A DNA stretch of 64,000 bases from Lewinellaceae bacterium (GTDB lineage: Bacteria; Bacteroidota; Bacteroidia; Chitinophagales; Saprospiraceae), in the NCBI GenBank assembly GCA_020636225.1, contig JACJYI010000004.1, forward strand, positions 248,001 to 312,000, given 5' to 3'. Positions 24,927 to 34,151 of the stretch are shown here, piece after piece; the stretch's first letter is position 1; each line of letters opens with the position of its first letter. Both the position numbers and the translations under genes were made by a program. The notes beneath the pieces were generated by a model, which was given only the letters and a program-made list of their open reading frames with translations, searched no databases and was not told where the DNA came from.

Positions 24927-25631
24927 ATGATTCCCCTGATGAGAACCTTCCTGACAATTATCCTCTGTTTTTCATTCTTCACCATCTATGCCCAGGATGA
25001 CCAGATGACCAAGCCGGTCTTTCAGGTCCGCGAAGGCGAACGGGATTTCGTCGATGATGGCCGCAATGCCCTGACCGTCGATCTGCCGGAGGTCAAAAGC
25101 CGCACCGCAGAAAAGATCTGGAAGGATTATATCGACAAGTTCGGTGGAAAGACGAAAAAATTCAAGGACATCAAAGGTTACCGCACCGAGGCCACGGAGA
25201 TCTATGCCATTGGAGGCTTGCAGAAGATGGATGTCTACGCCCGCGTGGATGAGGACCGGGACCAGGTGTCCCTGACGGTATGGTTTGATACGCCAAAGGG
25301 TATGCTCCGATCCAGTACCGATGCCAAGGCCTACCAGGAAGCGGTGAAATTCTTACAGGACTATGCCCTGGAAGTGAAGATCGCCCAGGTGGAAGAGGAT
25401 CTGAAGGATGAGGAAAAAGCCCTCAAGGACCTGGAGCGGGATATGGACCGCCTGAAGCGGGACAATGAGGGCTATCACAAGGACATTGAAGATGCCAAGG
25501 CCCGGATCAAGAAAGCGGAAGACAACATCGTGGAAAACGAAAAGGCACAGGAATCCACCACCGGTCGCATCGATGAGCAATCCCGGAAAGTCGGTCAGGT
25601 GAGGGACCGGCTCAACTTCCTGAAGAAATAG
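24927..25631 (+). CDS. Exported coiled-coil protein of unknown function
   Basis: 234 residues with a signal peptide (LTIILCFSFFTIYAQ). Residues ~25-145 form a compact alpha/beta domain (LPEVKSRTAEKIWKDYIDKF, IYAIGGLQKMDVYARVDED). From residue ~145 a long charged coiled coil (EEDLKDEEKALKDLERDMDR) runs to the C-terminus. I do not recognise a characterised homologue; similar small proteins are common in Bacteroidota. The start may instead be the ATG four codons downstream. Divergent from the PD40 gene. Confidence 0.7.
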   Translation: MIPLMRTFLTIILCFSFFTIYAQDDQMTKPVFQVREGERDFVDDGRNALTVDLPEVKSRTAEKIWKDYIDKFGGKTKKFKDIKGYRTEATEIYAIGGLQKMDVYARVDEDRDQVSLTVWFDTPKGMLRSSTDAKAYQEAVKFLQDYALEVKIAQVEEDLKDEEKALKDLERDMDRLKRDNEGYHKDIEDAKARIKKAEDNIVENEKAQESTTGRIDEQSRKVGQVRDRLNFLKK

Positions 25632-25950
25632 ACACATTCTGTATTATATCACATTTGTCTATTATTCGATATTTATAAATGTGAATCTTTCTGCACAAGG
25701 CTGGTGGTCGGATCACTCCCTATCCTTCCCGTTGTGTCGATCGATGCGGATGATGTAACGCACAGATTCTCAGACCATGCATCTGGAGTACTTTGGCATC
25801 GTGGAGGAAATGGCTGCTCACGCTGTGGTTTTCCTCCACCGGGAACCAGACTTATCCACAGGGCATTGTGAGTATGTGAATTCTCCAATGAACTGTTTGA
25901 TTTCGGGAGCAGCACGATGGCCACCTATCTTTGGAGGACCGAATTGAACT
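25632..25950. other. Intergenic region upstream of dnaB
   Basis: 319 bases without a gene. The first 60 are AT-rich. A perfect 10-bp inverted repeat GTGGAGGAAA / TTTCCTCCAC spans 25801-25839 with a 19-base loop. A single perfect DnaA-box consensus TTATCCACA lies at 25852-25860. No cluster of boxes is visible, so this is more likely a regulatory region than an origin. Confidence 0.5.
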
Positions 25951-27483
25951 ATGGCAGACGCACCAAAAACGACCCGGACCGGAACGGAGTTTCGCAGTCG
26001 ACGCGACCGCGAGGCTGACCTGTCCAATCTGGTCTTTGGCAAGGTACCACCCCAGTCACGCGACCTGGAGGAGGCCGTCCTTGGGGCGATCATGCTCGAC
26101 AAGGATGCCCTGCCCATGGTGCTGGAGATCCTCAATCCGGAGTCCTTCTATGTCGATGCCCATCAGGAGATCTTCAAGGCCATGCTGTCGCTGTTCGAGC
26201 ACTCCAAGCCCATCGACCTGCTCACCGTCACCGAAGAGCTCAAGCGCATGGGCAAGCTGGAAGGGATCGGTGGCCCCTACCAGCTGGTCGAGCTGACCAA
26301 CCGCGTCGCATCGTCGGCGAACATCGAATTTCACGCCCGTATCGTCGCCCAGAAGTTCATCCAGCGCGAACTGATCCGGGTATCCAATGTGACCATCCGG
26401 GATGCCTATGAGGATTCCACGGATGTGTTCGATCTGCTGGATAACGCCGAAGCCGGTCTCTTCAAGATCACCCAGACCAACATCTCCAAGAGCTACGAGC
26501 CCATCGGCGCCCTGAGCGGCCTGGCCCTCAAGCAGATCGAGGAGCTGTCCAAGAAAGAGGATGGGTTGACGGGTGTGCCCACAGGATTTCGCGATCTGGA
26601 CCTGTTGACCTCCGGATGGCAGCCCTCCGACCTGATCATCATTGCCGCCCGTCCGGCCATGGGAAAAACGGCGTTTACCCTCAACCTGGCCCGCAATGCC
26701 GCGGCGGAGTTCAAGAAGCCGGTGGTGGTCTTCTCCCTGGAGATGGCCAACCTGCAACTGGCCATGCGACTGATCTCGGCCGAAGCGGAAGTGCCCGGTG
26801 ATCGCCTGCGGAATGGTCGCCTGCAAAATGACCAGGAATGGGCCAGGGTGCACCGGGCCATCGAGAAGTTCAATGACGTCCCCATCTTTATCGACGATAC
26901 CCCCGCGATCAACATCTTCGAGCTGCGGGCCAAATGCCGCCGACTGCGCAAACAGCACGGGATCGAGATGATCATCATCGACTACCTGCAGCTCATGTCG
27001 GGCAGTGGTGATGCCAAGGGCAACCGCGAACAGGAAGTATCCGGGATCTCCCGTGCCCTCAAGGCCATGGCCAAGGAATTGAATGTCCCGGTGATCGCCC
27101 TGTCCCAGCTCAGCCGGAATGTGGAATCCCGAGGAGGATCCAAGCGCCCCATGCTGAGCGACCTGCGGGAATCGGGGGCCATCGAGCAGGATGCCGATAT
27201 CGTCACCTTCCTCTATCGTCCCGAATACTATGGCATCTTCCAGGATGAGGAGGGTCGGGATACCCAGGGCATGACCGAGGTGATCGTGGCCAAGCACCGG
27301 AACGGTGCGGTCGATACCGTCCGCCTCCGGTTTATCAAGGAGTTTGCCCGCTTTGCCGATTGGGATGACATGAGCTTTGATGACCTGCCCATGCCCGATC
27401 CGATGGGGGGCAGTGGCGCCATGCCCAACATCATCACCCGCTCCAGCCGGATGAACGACGACAGCGTGGACATCCCGTTCTAG
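25951..27483 (+). CDS. dnaB: Replicative DNA helicase DnaB
   Basis: 510 residues. The N-terminal primase-interacting domain (from VPPQSRDLEEAVLGAIM) is followed by the RecA-like core: Walker A ARPAMGKTAF at ~231-240, Walker B MIIIDYLQLM at ~341, and the DNA-loop and Arg-finger segment LSDLRESGAIEQDADIV. DnaB unwinds DNA ahead of the replisome as a hexamer. No intein is present. The upstream gap contains a DnaA-box-like site. The C-terminal tail SRMNDDSVDIPF is acidic, typical of Bacteroidota DnaB. Confidence 0.97.
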   Translation: MADAPKTTRTGTEFRSRRDREADLSNLVFGKVPPQSRDLEEAVLGAIMLDKDALPMVLEILNPESFYVDAHQEIFKAMLSLFEHSKPIDLLTVTEELKRMGKLEGIGGPYQLVELTNRVASSANIEFHARIVAQKFIQRELIRVSNVTIRDAYEDSTDVFDLLDNAEAGLFKITQTNISKSYEPIGALSGLALKQIEELSKKEDGLTGVPTGFRDLDLLTSGWQPSDLIIIAARPAMGKTAFTLNLARNAAAEFKKPVVVFSLEMANLQLAMRLISAEAEVPGDRLRNGRLQNDQEWARVHRAIEKFNDVPIFIDDTPAINIFELRAKCRRLRKQHGIEMIIIDYLQLMSGSGDAKGNREQEVSGISRALKAMAKELNVPVIALSQLSRNVESRGGSKRPMLSDLRESGAIEQDADIVTFLYRPEYYGIFQDEEGRDTQGMTEVIVAKHRNGAVDTVRLRFIKEFARFADWDDMSFDDLPMPDPMGGSGAMPNIITRSSRMNDDSVDIPF

Positions 27484-27598
27484 TCGCCACTGGTTCATTC
27501 ATTCCTGATCAAGCGGTCCACAGCCGGATCCCTTTTCCTCTTTCGGATGGCCTTCGGCGCCCCGATGGGATTATCCCGGCATTCTCTACCTTCGACAC

Positions 27599-28432
27599 AT
27601 GACGACACGTTCCCTATTCTCCATCACGACTTTCTTTGTGGTGGCAGGCCTGCTTGCCGGTTGCCAATCCACCCCTTCCCCTGCTGAGGATGGCATGGCC
27701 TCATTGGCCGATCAGGACTCCTTCCGGCAGCAACATGAGATCCCAGCCGACCTGGATTTCCAACCCCGCGGGGCGATGATCACATTCCCGACGCCCGATG
27801 GAAAGCCGGCATCTGCCTATCTCATGGCTTCGACCGATCCTGCCAGGCCCTGGCTACTGGTCATCCACGAATGGTGGGGCCTGAATGATCATATCCGACG
27901 GGAGGCCGAGCACCTGTTCGATTCCCTGGGTGTGAACGTCCTGGCCCTCGACCTGTACGACGGACAGGTCGCCTCTGACCGGGACCAGGCCGGCCAGCTC
28001 ATGCAGAGCCGTGACCCCAGACGACTGGAATCCATCATCAAGGGAGCCCTGGATCACTGTGGACCGAATGCCGTCATCTCGACCATAGGCTGGTGTTTTG
28101 GTGGTGGCTGGAGTCTGCGTGCCTCCATCCTGGCCGGGACCCGGTCCAAAGGTTGCGTCATGTATTACGGCATGCCTGTGGAGAAGGCCGCCGATCTGAT
28201 GCCCCTGCAGGCCGAGGTGCTGGGCCTGTTTGCCAGCCAGGACGAATGGATCAACGAGGATGTGGTGCGCAAATTCGATGCCCTGTGTGAAGCCACGGGA
28301 AAACGGTTTTCCTACACATTCTACAATGCCGATCATGCCTTTGCCAACCCCAGCAGTCCGCGGTATAACAGCACGGCAGCCACGGATGCGAACGCCACGG
28401 CCCTGGCATTCCTGAGAAACAAGCTCCGATAG
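27599..28432 (+). CDS. Dienelactone hydrolase family lipoprotein
   Basis: 277 residues with a lipoprotein signal GLLAGC (Cys22), followed by an alpha/beta hydrolase of the dienelactone hydrolase family. IHEWWGLNDHIRREA is the family hallmark, the nucleophile elbow is GWCFGG (Cys166, as in true DLH), and NADHAFANP supplies the catalytic His. SQDEWINEDV is the region of the Asp. It probably hydrolyses a lactone or ester in the periplasm; substrate unknown. A -7-like element with one mismatch (TACCTTCG) lies just upstream. Confidence 0.85.
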   Translation: MTTRSLFSITTFFVVAGLLAGCQSTPSPAEDGMASLADQDSFRQQHEIPADLDFQPRGAMITFPTPDGKPASAYLMASTDPARPWLLVIHEWWGLNDHIRREAEHLFDSLGVNVLALDLYDGQVASDRDQAGQLMQSRDPRRLESIIKGALDHCGPNAVISTIGWCFGGGWSLRASILAGTRSKGCVMYYGMPVEKAADLMPLQAEVLGLFASQDEWINEDVVRKFDALCEATGKRFSYTFYNADHAFANPSSPRYNSTAATDANATALAFLRNKLR

Positions 28433-28465
28433 CGGGAGGGTGTATCTTTACCCATCTGGAGACGT

Positions 28466-29626
28466 ATGGATATCTACCGCCTGAAATCGATGTGGAAATG
28501 GGGCCTGGCCCTGGCCGGGTTGCTGGTGGTCGGCCTGTCCCTGTTGGTGATCCGTCAGGTTGTCCAACAGATCCGCGATTTCGAACACCAGAAGATCGTG
28601 TGGTTCAAGACGGCGGTTGAAGACCTGCCCAACAATCCGGACAATGCGTCCTTTATCCTGCATGATGCCATCCTGACCGCCGATCTGCGCGTACCCCTCA
28701 TCCTGGTCAACGAGCGTGGCATCATCGAAGATGCCCGCAATTTTGGCAGCGAGCTGGATTCCTCCAAACAATTCCTGGCCGGGCGACTGGCCGTGATCCA
28801 GGCCAACGGATACCCGCCCGTAGAGCTGGCGGACGGAAAGAAGATCTACTACGAGGACAGCCGCCTGGTGGCCTACCTCAATTATCTGCCCTTCATCCAG
28901 ATCGCCCTGGTGAGCCTCCTGATCTTCCTGGGATATCTCGGGTTCAACGTGTCGCGCCGGGCAGAGGAAAATCGCGTTTGGGTGGGCATGGCCAGGGAAA
29001 CCGCTCATCAGCTGGGGACACCGCTCACGGCGATCCTGGCCTGGGTGGAATACCTCCGCACCCATGCACAGGGCAATCCGCAGATCAACTTCGCCGCGGA
29101 TGAGATCGCCCGCGATGCCGACAAACTCGAGTTGATCGCCGATCGGTTCAGCAAGATCGGCTCCACCGCGGAACTCACCCCGCACAATCTCCTCACCAGC
29201 CTCGACCGAACGCGATCCTACATGCAGGCCCGGGCACCCAAGCGCATCCGCTTCGACTTCCCCGATCCGGAATCTCCCCCGATCATGGTGATGATCAACA
29301 TGCACCTGTTTGAATGGGTGATCGAGAACCTGCTCCGCAATGCCCTCGATGCCATGGAGGGAGAAGGGGAGATCAAGGCCACCGCACGCCAGGAAGGCCG
29401 ATGGGTGCATATCGAGATCAGCGATACGGGAAAAGGCATCCCCTCCTCCCGGTTCCGACGAGTATTCAAGCCGGGCTATACCACCAAATCCCGGGGGTGG
29501 GGACTGGGCCTGTCCCTGGCCAAGCGCATCGTGGAATCCTATCACAAGGGACGCATCTACGTCAAATCCAGTACCCTGGGAAAAGGCACCACCTTTGCCA
29601 TCCTGTTGCCGGTGCCGAAGGGGTAA
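28466..29626 (+). CDS. Membrane sensor histidine kinase (orphan)
   Basis: 386 residues. Membrane helix 1 (ALAGLLVVGLSLLVI) and helix 2 (IQIALVSLLIFLGYLGF) frame a ~110-residue extracytoplasmic sensor domain. The phosphoacceptor is His181 in ARETAHQLGTPL, followed by an N box NLLRNALDAM, G1 DTGKGIP and G2 GWGLGLSLAKRIV. The H-box variant with HQLGTPL is common in Bacteroidota kinases. No response regulator is adjacent, so the partner is elsewhere. A -7-like TATCTTTA lies at 28442-28449, 16 bases upstream of ATG. Confidence 0.9.
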   Translation: MDIYRLKSMWKWGLALAGLLVVGLSLLVIRQVVQQIRDFEHQKIVWFKTAVEDLPNNPDNASFILHDAILTADLRVPLILVNERGIIEDARNFGSELDSSKQFLAGRLAVIQANGYPPVELADGKKIYYEDSRLVAYLNYLPFIQIALVSLLIFLGYLGFNVSRRAEENRVWVGMARETAHQLGTPLTAILAWVEYLRTHAQGNPQINFAADEIARDADKLELIADRFSKIGSTAELTPHNLLTSLDRTRSYMQARAPKRIRFDFPDPESPPIMVMINMHLFEWVIENLLRNALDAMEGEGEIKATARQEGRWVHIEISDTGKGIPSSRFRRVFKPGYTTKSRGWGLGLSLAKRIVESYHKGRIYVKSSTLGKGTTFAILLPVPKG

Positions 29627-29658
29627 AGGGAAGTCGGAATTCGGAAATGGGAAGTCGC

Positions 29659-29678
29659 CCGCCTGCCGGCGAGGCAGG
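29659..29678. repeat. Dispersed 20-bp palindromic element
   Basis: CCGCCTGCCGGCGAGGCAGG, an imperfect palindrome (CCTGC...GCAGG). A 20-base relative lies at 33579-33598. Elements of this type are scattered through many Bacteroidota genomes. Confidence 0.6.
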
Positions 29679-29688
29679 GAAGGGGGCC

Positions 29689-29779
29689 TTGACCATTGGC
29701 CCTTTGCCATTTGCCGTTGACCCTTCGCCCTTGACCCTTCACCATTCACCTTTGACCCTTCGCCCTTCGCCCTTGACCC
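29689..29779. repeat. Thirteen-unit heptad repeat (TTNRCCN)
   Basis: Ninety-one bases made of thirteen contiguous 7-mers, all fitting TTNRCCN; the commonest are TTGACCC (five times) and TTCGCCC (three times). The array fills the gap between the histidine kinase and mfd and has no coding potential. Confidence 0.9.
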
Positions 29780-29880
29780 CTTCTTGACAGGGACATGTGG
29801 TCGAAGACCCACCCTCAGGCGAAACCAGGAACGGGGAACAAAGGAGCCTGCAATTCTTGCGAACCGCCTACCTTTGTCCC

Positions 29881-32800
29881 GTGGAGAACCTGCAACGTCT
29901 GCTCAGTGCCTATCGACAGGATGAGCGGATCGGCCGGCTGACCGAGGCCCTCGAACGCAAGCGGCAAGGCCGCATTTCCCTCACCAATCTGGCCGGGGCG
30001 CAGGATTGTTTTGCCCTGCTGGCCACCTACCTCCAGTCGCCGCGCCTGCATCTCTGGATCGCCCAGGACCTGGAAGAGGCTGCCTATGTCCAGAATACCC
30101 TGGGCAACATGCTGCCGGATCGGACCATCCGCTTCCTGCCGGATTCCTTCAAGCGACCGGGCTATTTTGCCGAACTGAGCAACCAGAACATCCTGCTGCG
30201 CACAGAGGTGGTCAACCAGATCAGCACCGACAGCCGGACGCCGGAGATCATCGTCACCTATCCGGAAGCCCTCATCGAAAAGGTGCTCCAGCCACAGGCC
30301 CTGGCCAAAAACCGGATCAGTATCGTCAAAGGGGAGAACCTTGACCTGGACTTCATCCTGGAAGTGCTGCTGGAGTACGGGTTCGAGAAGGTCGACTTTG
30401 TCTATGAGCCAGGGCAATTCTCCATTCGCGGCGGCATCGTGGACATCTTCTCCTATGGCAACGAATGGCCCTACCGGGTGGAACTCTTTGATGTCGAGGT
30501 AGAGAGTATCCGCACCTTCGACCCCATGACCCAACTGTCACGCCAGCGGGTCGAACGGGTGAACATCATCCCGGATGCCCACAAGGGCTATGATCCGAAA
30601 CAGAAGACCGACCTGCTGTCCATCCTGCCGGAAAACGCCGCGATCTGGATCCGCGATCCGGGATTCCTGCTCGACAAATGCCAGGAAGCCTTTGCTGCGG
30701 CCATGGAATTCGTGCCGGATGTGCTGCCCGGTGAGGAGGAGAAGCTGGTGGCCATCTTCAGGGAGCGTCCCTTCATCCCTCCCCGGGAGATCATCGACCG
30801 CTTGGGAGGTTACTCCATCATTTTTACCGACAAGGTCCCCGCTGCCTATACTCCCGACGTGACCATCGACATGACCGGTCGGCCACAACCCAGCTTCAAC
30901 AAGAACTTTGACCTCCTGATCCGGGATCTGCGGACAAACGACCAGAAGGGGTATACCTTCTACCTGTTCACCGACAATCCGCGACAGGTGGAGCGCTTCC
31001 ACGCCATCTTCGAGGAGCTGAAGGCCAAGGTCATCTTTCACGCGGTGACCATCGGCCTCCACCAGGGTTTCATCGACGACGAGATGAAGATCCTGTGCTA
31101 TACCGACCATCAGATCTTCAATCGATACCACGCCTACAAGCTGCGCCGGGGATTCACCCGGGACCAGGCCATGAACCTGCGCATGATCCGCGAGCTGGTA
31201 CCCGGCGATTTTGTCACCCATATCGATCACGGGGTGGGCCGGTATTCGGGGCTGGAGAAGATCGAGGTGAACGGGCATGTCCAGGAGTCCGTGCGGATCA
31301 TCTACAAGAACAACGACATCCTGTATGTGGGGATCAACTCCCTCCACAAGCTGGCCAAGTACATTGGCAAGGATGGCACCGAACCCCAGCTGAGCAAGCT
31401 GGGCTCGGAGACCTGGAAGAATCTCAAGGCCAAGACCAAGAAGAAGGTCAAGGACATCGCCAAGGAGCTCATCGCCCTCTACGCCCGTCGCCGGGCCGCC
31501 CCCGGCTTTGCCTTCGCCCCGGACGGGTACCTGCAGAACGAGCTGGAAGCCTCGTTCCTCTATGAGGATACGCCCGATCAGTTTACCTCCACCCAGGACG
31601 TCAAGCAGGACATGGAGCGGGCCAATCCCATGGATCGGCTGATCTGCGGTGACGTCGGGTTTGGAAAGACCGAAGTGGCCGTTCGGGCGGCCTTCAAGGC
31701 CGTGGTGAACGGCAAGCAGGTGGCCATCCTGGTGCCCACCACCATTCTGGCGCTGCAGCACCAGAAAACATTCTCCGAGCGGCTGAGCGATTTCGGCTGC
31801 CGGGTGGATTACATCAACCGCTTTCGCAGCAGCGCTGAAAAGAAGCGGATCCTGGGCGAGCTGGCGGAAGGCAAGGTCGACGTGATCATCGGCACCCATG
31901 CCCTGCTGGGCAAGGACGTCAAATTCAAGGACCTTGGCCTCTTGATCGTGGATGAGGAGCAGAAGTTCGGGGTCAGTGCGAAGGAGAAATTGCGGGCCAT
32001 CAAGGTCAACGTGGATACCCTGACCCTGACCGCCACGCCCATCCCCCGGACCTTGCAATTCAGCCTTATGGCCGCCCGGGACATGTCCATTATCCGCACC
32101 CCGCCACCGAACCGGCAGCCGATCCACACGGAGGCCCGCATCTTCAGTGAAGAGATCATCCGCAATGCCATCCAAAATGAGGTGCAGCGAGGAGGGCAGG
32201 TGTTCTTTGTCCACAACCGGGTGAAAAGCCTAGCGGAGGTAGCCGGGCTGGTCCAGCGGCTCTGTCCGGATGTGACCATCGCCTGGGCCCATGGGCAGAT
32301 GGAGGCCGACCAGCTGGAGAAGACGCTCACGGCCTTCATCAATGGTGAATTCGATGTCCTGGTCAGCACCAATATCATCGAGACCGGCCTGGACATCCCC
32401 AATGCCAACACCATGATCATCAACAACGCGCACCAGTACGGGCTGAGCGACCTGCACCAGCTGCGCGGCCGGGTCGGCCGGTCGAATACCAAGGCCTATT
32501 GCTATCTCATCCATCCCCCGCTGTCGGTGATGACCCCCGAAGCGAGAAAGCGCATCAAGACCATCGAAGACTTCAGCGACCTGGGCAGTGGCTTCCATAT
32601 CGCCATGAAGGACCTGGACATTCGCGGGGCCGGGAACATGCTGGGCGGGGAACAGAGCGGCTTCATTTCGGAGATCGGCTTCGAGACCTTCCAGCGGATC
32701 CTGGACGAGGCGATCCAGGAACTGAAGGAAGAGGATTTCGCCGATACCTTCCATGAGGAGCAAGGCGTTCATCGTCTGTTCGTCCGGGATGTAACCGTGG

Positions 32801-33270
32801 ATACGGATGCGGAAATGCATATCCCGGATGAATATGTGTCCAGTATCCAGGAGCGCCTGAACCTCTACACCCAGCTCGATGAGGTGGAGAACGAGGAGGA
32901 ACTGCAGACCTTCAGTGAGATGCTCACCGACCGGTTTGGCCAGATACCGGATGAGGTCAACGAGTTGTTTGACGGCTTGCGGCTGCGATGGATCTGCAAG
33001 GAGCTGGGCTTCGAGCGGCTGGTCCTGAAGAATGGAAAGCTGCGCGCCTATTTTGTCCAGAATCCGCAATCAGCCTTCTACGACAGCGCGACGTTCAGGA
33101 ACCTGTTCTCGGTGATGAGCCGTCATGGCCAGCGGTTAGGCTTATCCATCAAGGAAGTGCGCAATCATCTCCTGGTGGCTCGGGACGATGTACAGGACCT
33201 GCGCCAGGCCCGTCGTGTCCTGCAGGGATTGAAGGAAGCGCTGGAGGAGGTGGAGGAGTTAAGGTGTTGA
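29881..33270 (+). CDS. mfd: Transcription-repair coupling factor Mfd
   Basis: 1129 residues from GTG 29881. The UvrB-homology region (residues ~20-330; QFSIRGGIVDIFSYG) is followed by the RNA-polymerase-interaction CarD-like domain (LVPGDFVTHIDHGVGRYSGL, ~437-510) and the RecG-like translocase: Walker A GDVGFGKTE at ~590, VDEEQKFGV at ~690, and RGRVGRSNTKAYCYL at ~862. The C-terminal TRCF domain (YTQLDEVENEEEL) is intact. Mfd removes stalled RNA polymerase and recruits UvrAB. The frame extends 28 codons upstream, but homology begins at VENLQRLLSAYRQDERI. A TACCTTTG motif ends only four bases before the GTG, so the exact start is unsure. Confidence 0.95.
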   Translation: MENLQRLLSAYRQDERIGRLTEALERKRQGRISLTNLAGAQDCFALLATYLQSPRLHLWIAQDLEEAAYVQNTLGNMLPDRTIRFLPDSFKRPGYFAELSNQNILLRTEVVNQISTDSRTPEIIVTYPEALIEKVLQPQALAKNRISIVKGENLDLDFILEVLLEYGFEKVDFVYEPGQFSIRGGIVDIFSYGNEWPYRVELFDVEVESIRTFDPMTQLSRQRVERVNIIPDAHKGYDPKQKTDLLSILPENAAIWIRDPGFLLDKCQEAFAAAMEFVPDVLPGEEEKLVAIFRERPFIPPREIIDRLGGYSIIFTDKVPAAYTPDVTIDMTGRPQPSFNKNFDLLIRDLRTNDQKGYTFYLFTDNPRQVERFHAIFEELKAKVIFHAVTIGLHQGFIDDEMKILCYTDHQIFNRYHAYKLRRGFTRDQAMNLRMIRELVPGDFVTHIDHGVGRYSGLEKIEVNGHVQESVRIIYKNNDILYVGINSLHKLAKYIGKDGTEPQLSKLGSETWKNLKAKTKKKVKDIAKELIALYARRRAAPGFAFAPDGYLQNELEASFLYEDTPDQFTSTQDVKQDMERANPMDRLICGDVGFGKTEVAVRAAFKAVVNGKQVAILVPTTILALQHQKTFSERLSDFGCRVDYINRFRSSAEKKRILGELAEGKVDVIIGTHALLGKDVKFKDLGLLIVDEEQKFGVSAKEKLRAIKVNVDTLTLTATPIPRTLQFSLMAARDMSIIRTPPPNRQPIHTEARIFSEEIIRNAIQNEVQRGGQVFFVHNRVKSLAEVAGLVQRLCPDVTIAWAHGQMEADQLEKTLTAFINGEFDVLVSTNIIETGLDIPNANTMIINNAHQYGLSDLHQLRGRVGRSNTKAYCYLIHPPLSVMTPEARKRIKTIEDFSDLGSGFHIAMKDLDIRGAGNMLGGEQSGFISEIGFETFQRILDEAIQELKEEDFADTFHEEQGVHRLFVRDVTVDTDAEMHIPDEYVSSIQERLNLYTQLDEVENEEELQTFSEMLTDRFGQIPDEVNELFDGLRLRWICKELGFERLVLKNGKLRAYFVQNPQSAFYDSATFRNLFSVMSRHGQRLGLSIKEVRNHLLVARDDVQDLRQARRVLQGLKEALEEVEELRC

Positions 33271-33555
33271 GGAGTCTGGTTTATTCGTTTATTCGTTTAT
33301 TCGTTGATGTCATTTCATGAAGAAAAACGTGAAGCTGGGCAATGCAAATCGAGAGTGAGGAGGGCAGGTGATGAAACGAGAAAACAAAAGCATTTTTCCG
33401 TCTTGTACCCGAAGCTGATGTAGCCCAGGGCAGATCTGCCCACAATAAATCTCAGAAGATTGCCTTTGGCAGGCTGCAGTATTTCACTCGCGGCCTCATT
33501 CGAAAATCTTTATCGGAGTAGTTCACCTTTGGCCCGCCTCTAGCCGGCGGGGCAC

Positions 33556-33601
33556 CTACTTTTTGTCTTGGCAAAAAGCACGCCTGCCGGCGCGCAGGTA
33601 G
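33556..33601. repeat. Palindrome split by a 20-bp palindromic insertion
   Basis: CTACTTTTTG (33556-33565) and its complement CAAAAAG...TAG form a hairpin, but the right arm is interrupted between G33578 and T33599 by a 20-base element, CACGCCTGCCGGCGCGCAGG. Removing these 20 bases restores CAAAAAGTAG, a perfect complement of the left arm. Confidence 0.75.
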
Positions 33602-34094
33602 GCAAAAACCGCTGTCGCCAAAATGGGCCTTCTTTTTGTGTTCTAGGGCAGTGTCAACCCGTCTTGAGTTCAGTTAGTGTTTACATCATGACCCAGCCGC
33701 TCGTATTTGATCGGTGGTCATTTTCATCATGTAAACCTTGAATAAGGTGTATTGTCAACGGACGTATTCCTAGTCCGATCAAATAATGCGGCAGCTTGCT
33801 CGCTTAATTGTATTCATACAAGTACGCAAGACCAATGTCTGCTTGGCAGGCGGGTCAATGATGTGTCTGGGAGGCCCTGGTTTGGCGACGATTTATCCTA
33901 CTGGATAGGTATGGATATTTTAAAATATTTTATTGATTATCATTGATAAATACATTTGTATAAATAGTTTTGGCGACATGTTTGCCGGCCTCGCAAAAAT
34001 GGTGACAAAACATCCCGACCACGGGTACTGATTTCATTCCCGGATGATCATTGGATGCTGATTTTTTTATGCTGCGTTGAATGGATGCAATGTT

Positions 34095-34130
34095 AAAGGG
34101 CCATTTCTCGAAGTAGAGAAATGGCCCTTT
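34095..34130. terminator. Bidirectional-looking terminator hairpin
   Basis: Perfect 15-bp stem AAAGGGCCATTTCTC / GAGAAATGGCCCTTT with a six-base loop, 21 bases downstream of the stop of the minus-strand membrane protein gene. Both ends are A/T-rich. Confidence 0.8.
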
Positions 34131-34151
34131 TACCCGATCATTTCATGAAAA

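Larger units (their letters stand above)
33271..34151. other. Gene-free repeat-containing region after mfd
   Basis: About 880 bases with no credible gene. It begins with a triplicate TTTATTCG direct repeat (33280-33304), then carries a nested palindrome (33556-33601) and a half copy of the CCTGCC-type element near 33843. Base composition turns AT-rich from about 33.65 kb. A strong hairpin terminator closes the region (34095-34130). Confidence 0.6.

Noticed and set aside
25632..25950. Chromosomal origin of replication
   Set aside because: Only one perfect DnaA box, no cluster, and no dnaA or dnaN nearby.
26056..27498. Long minus-strand open frame opposite dnaB
   Set aside because: Mirror of a GC-rich conserved gene; His/Gly/Asp-rich without motifs.
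30538..32214. Long minus-strand open frame opposite mfd
   Set aside because: Same antisense effect; no domain and no start context.
33752..33946. Small plus-strand open frame after mfd
   Set aside because: 64 codons of mixed composition, no start context, in a repeat-containing gap.
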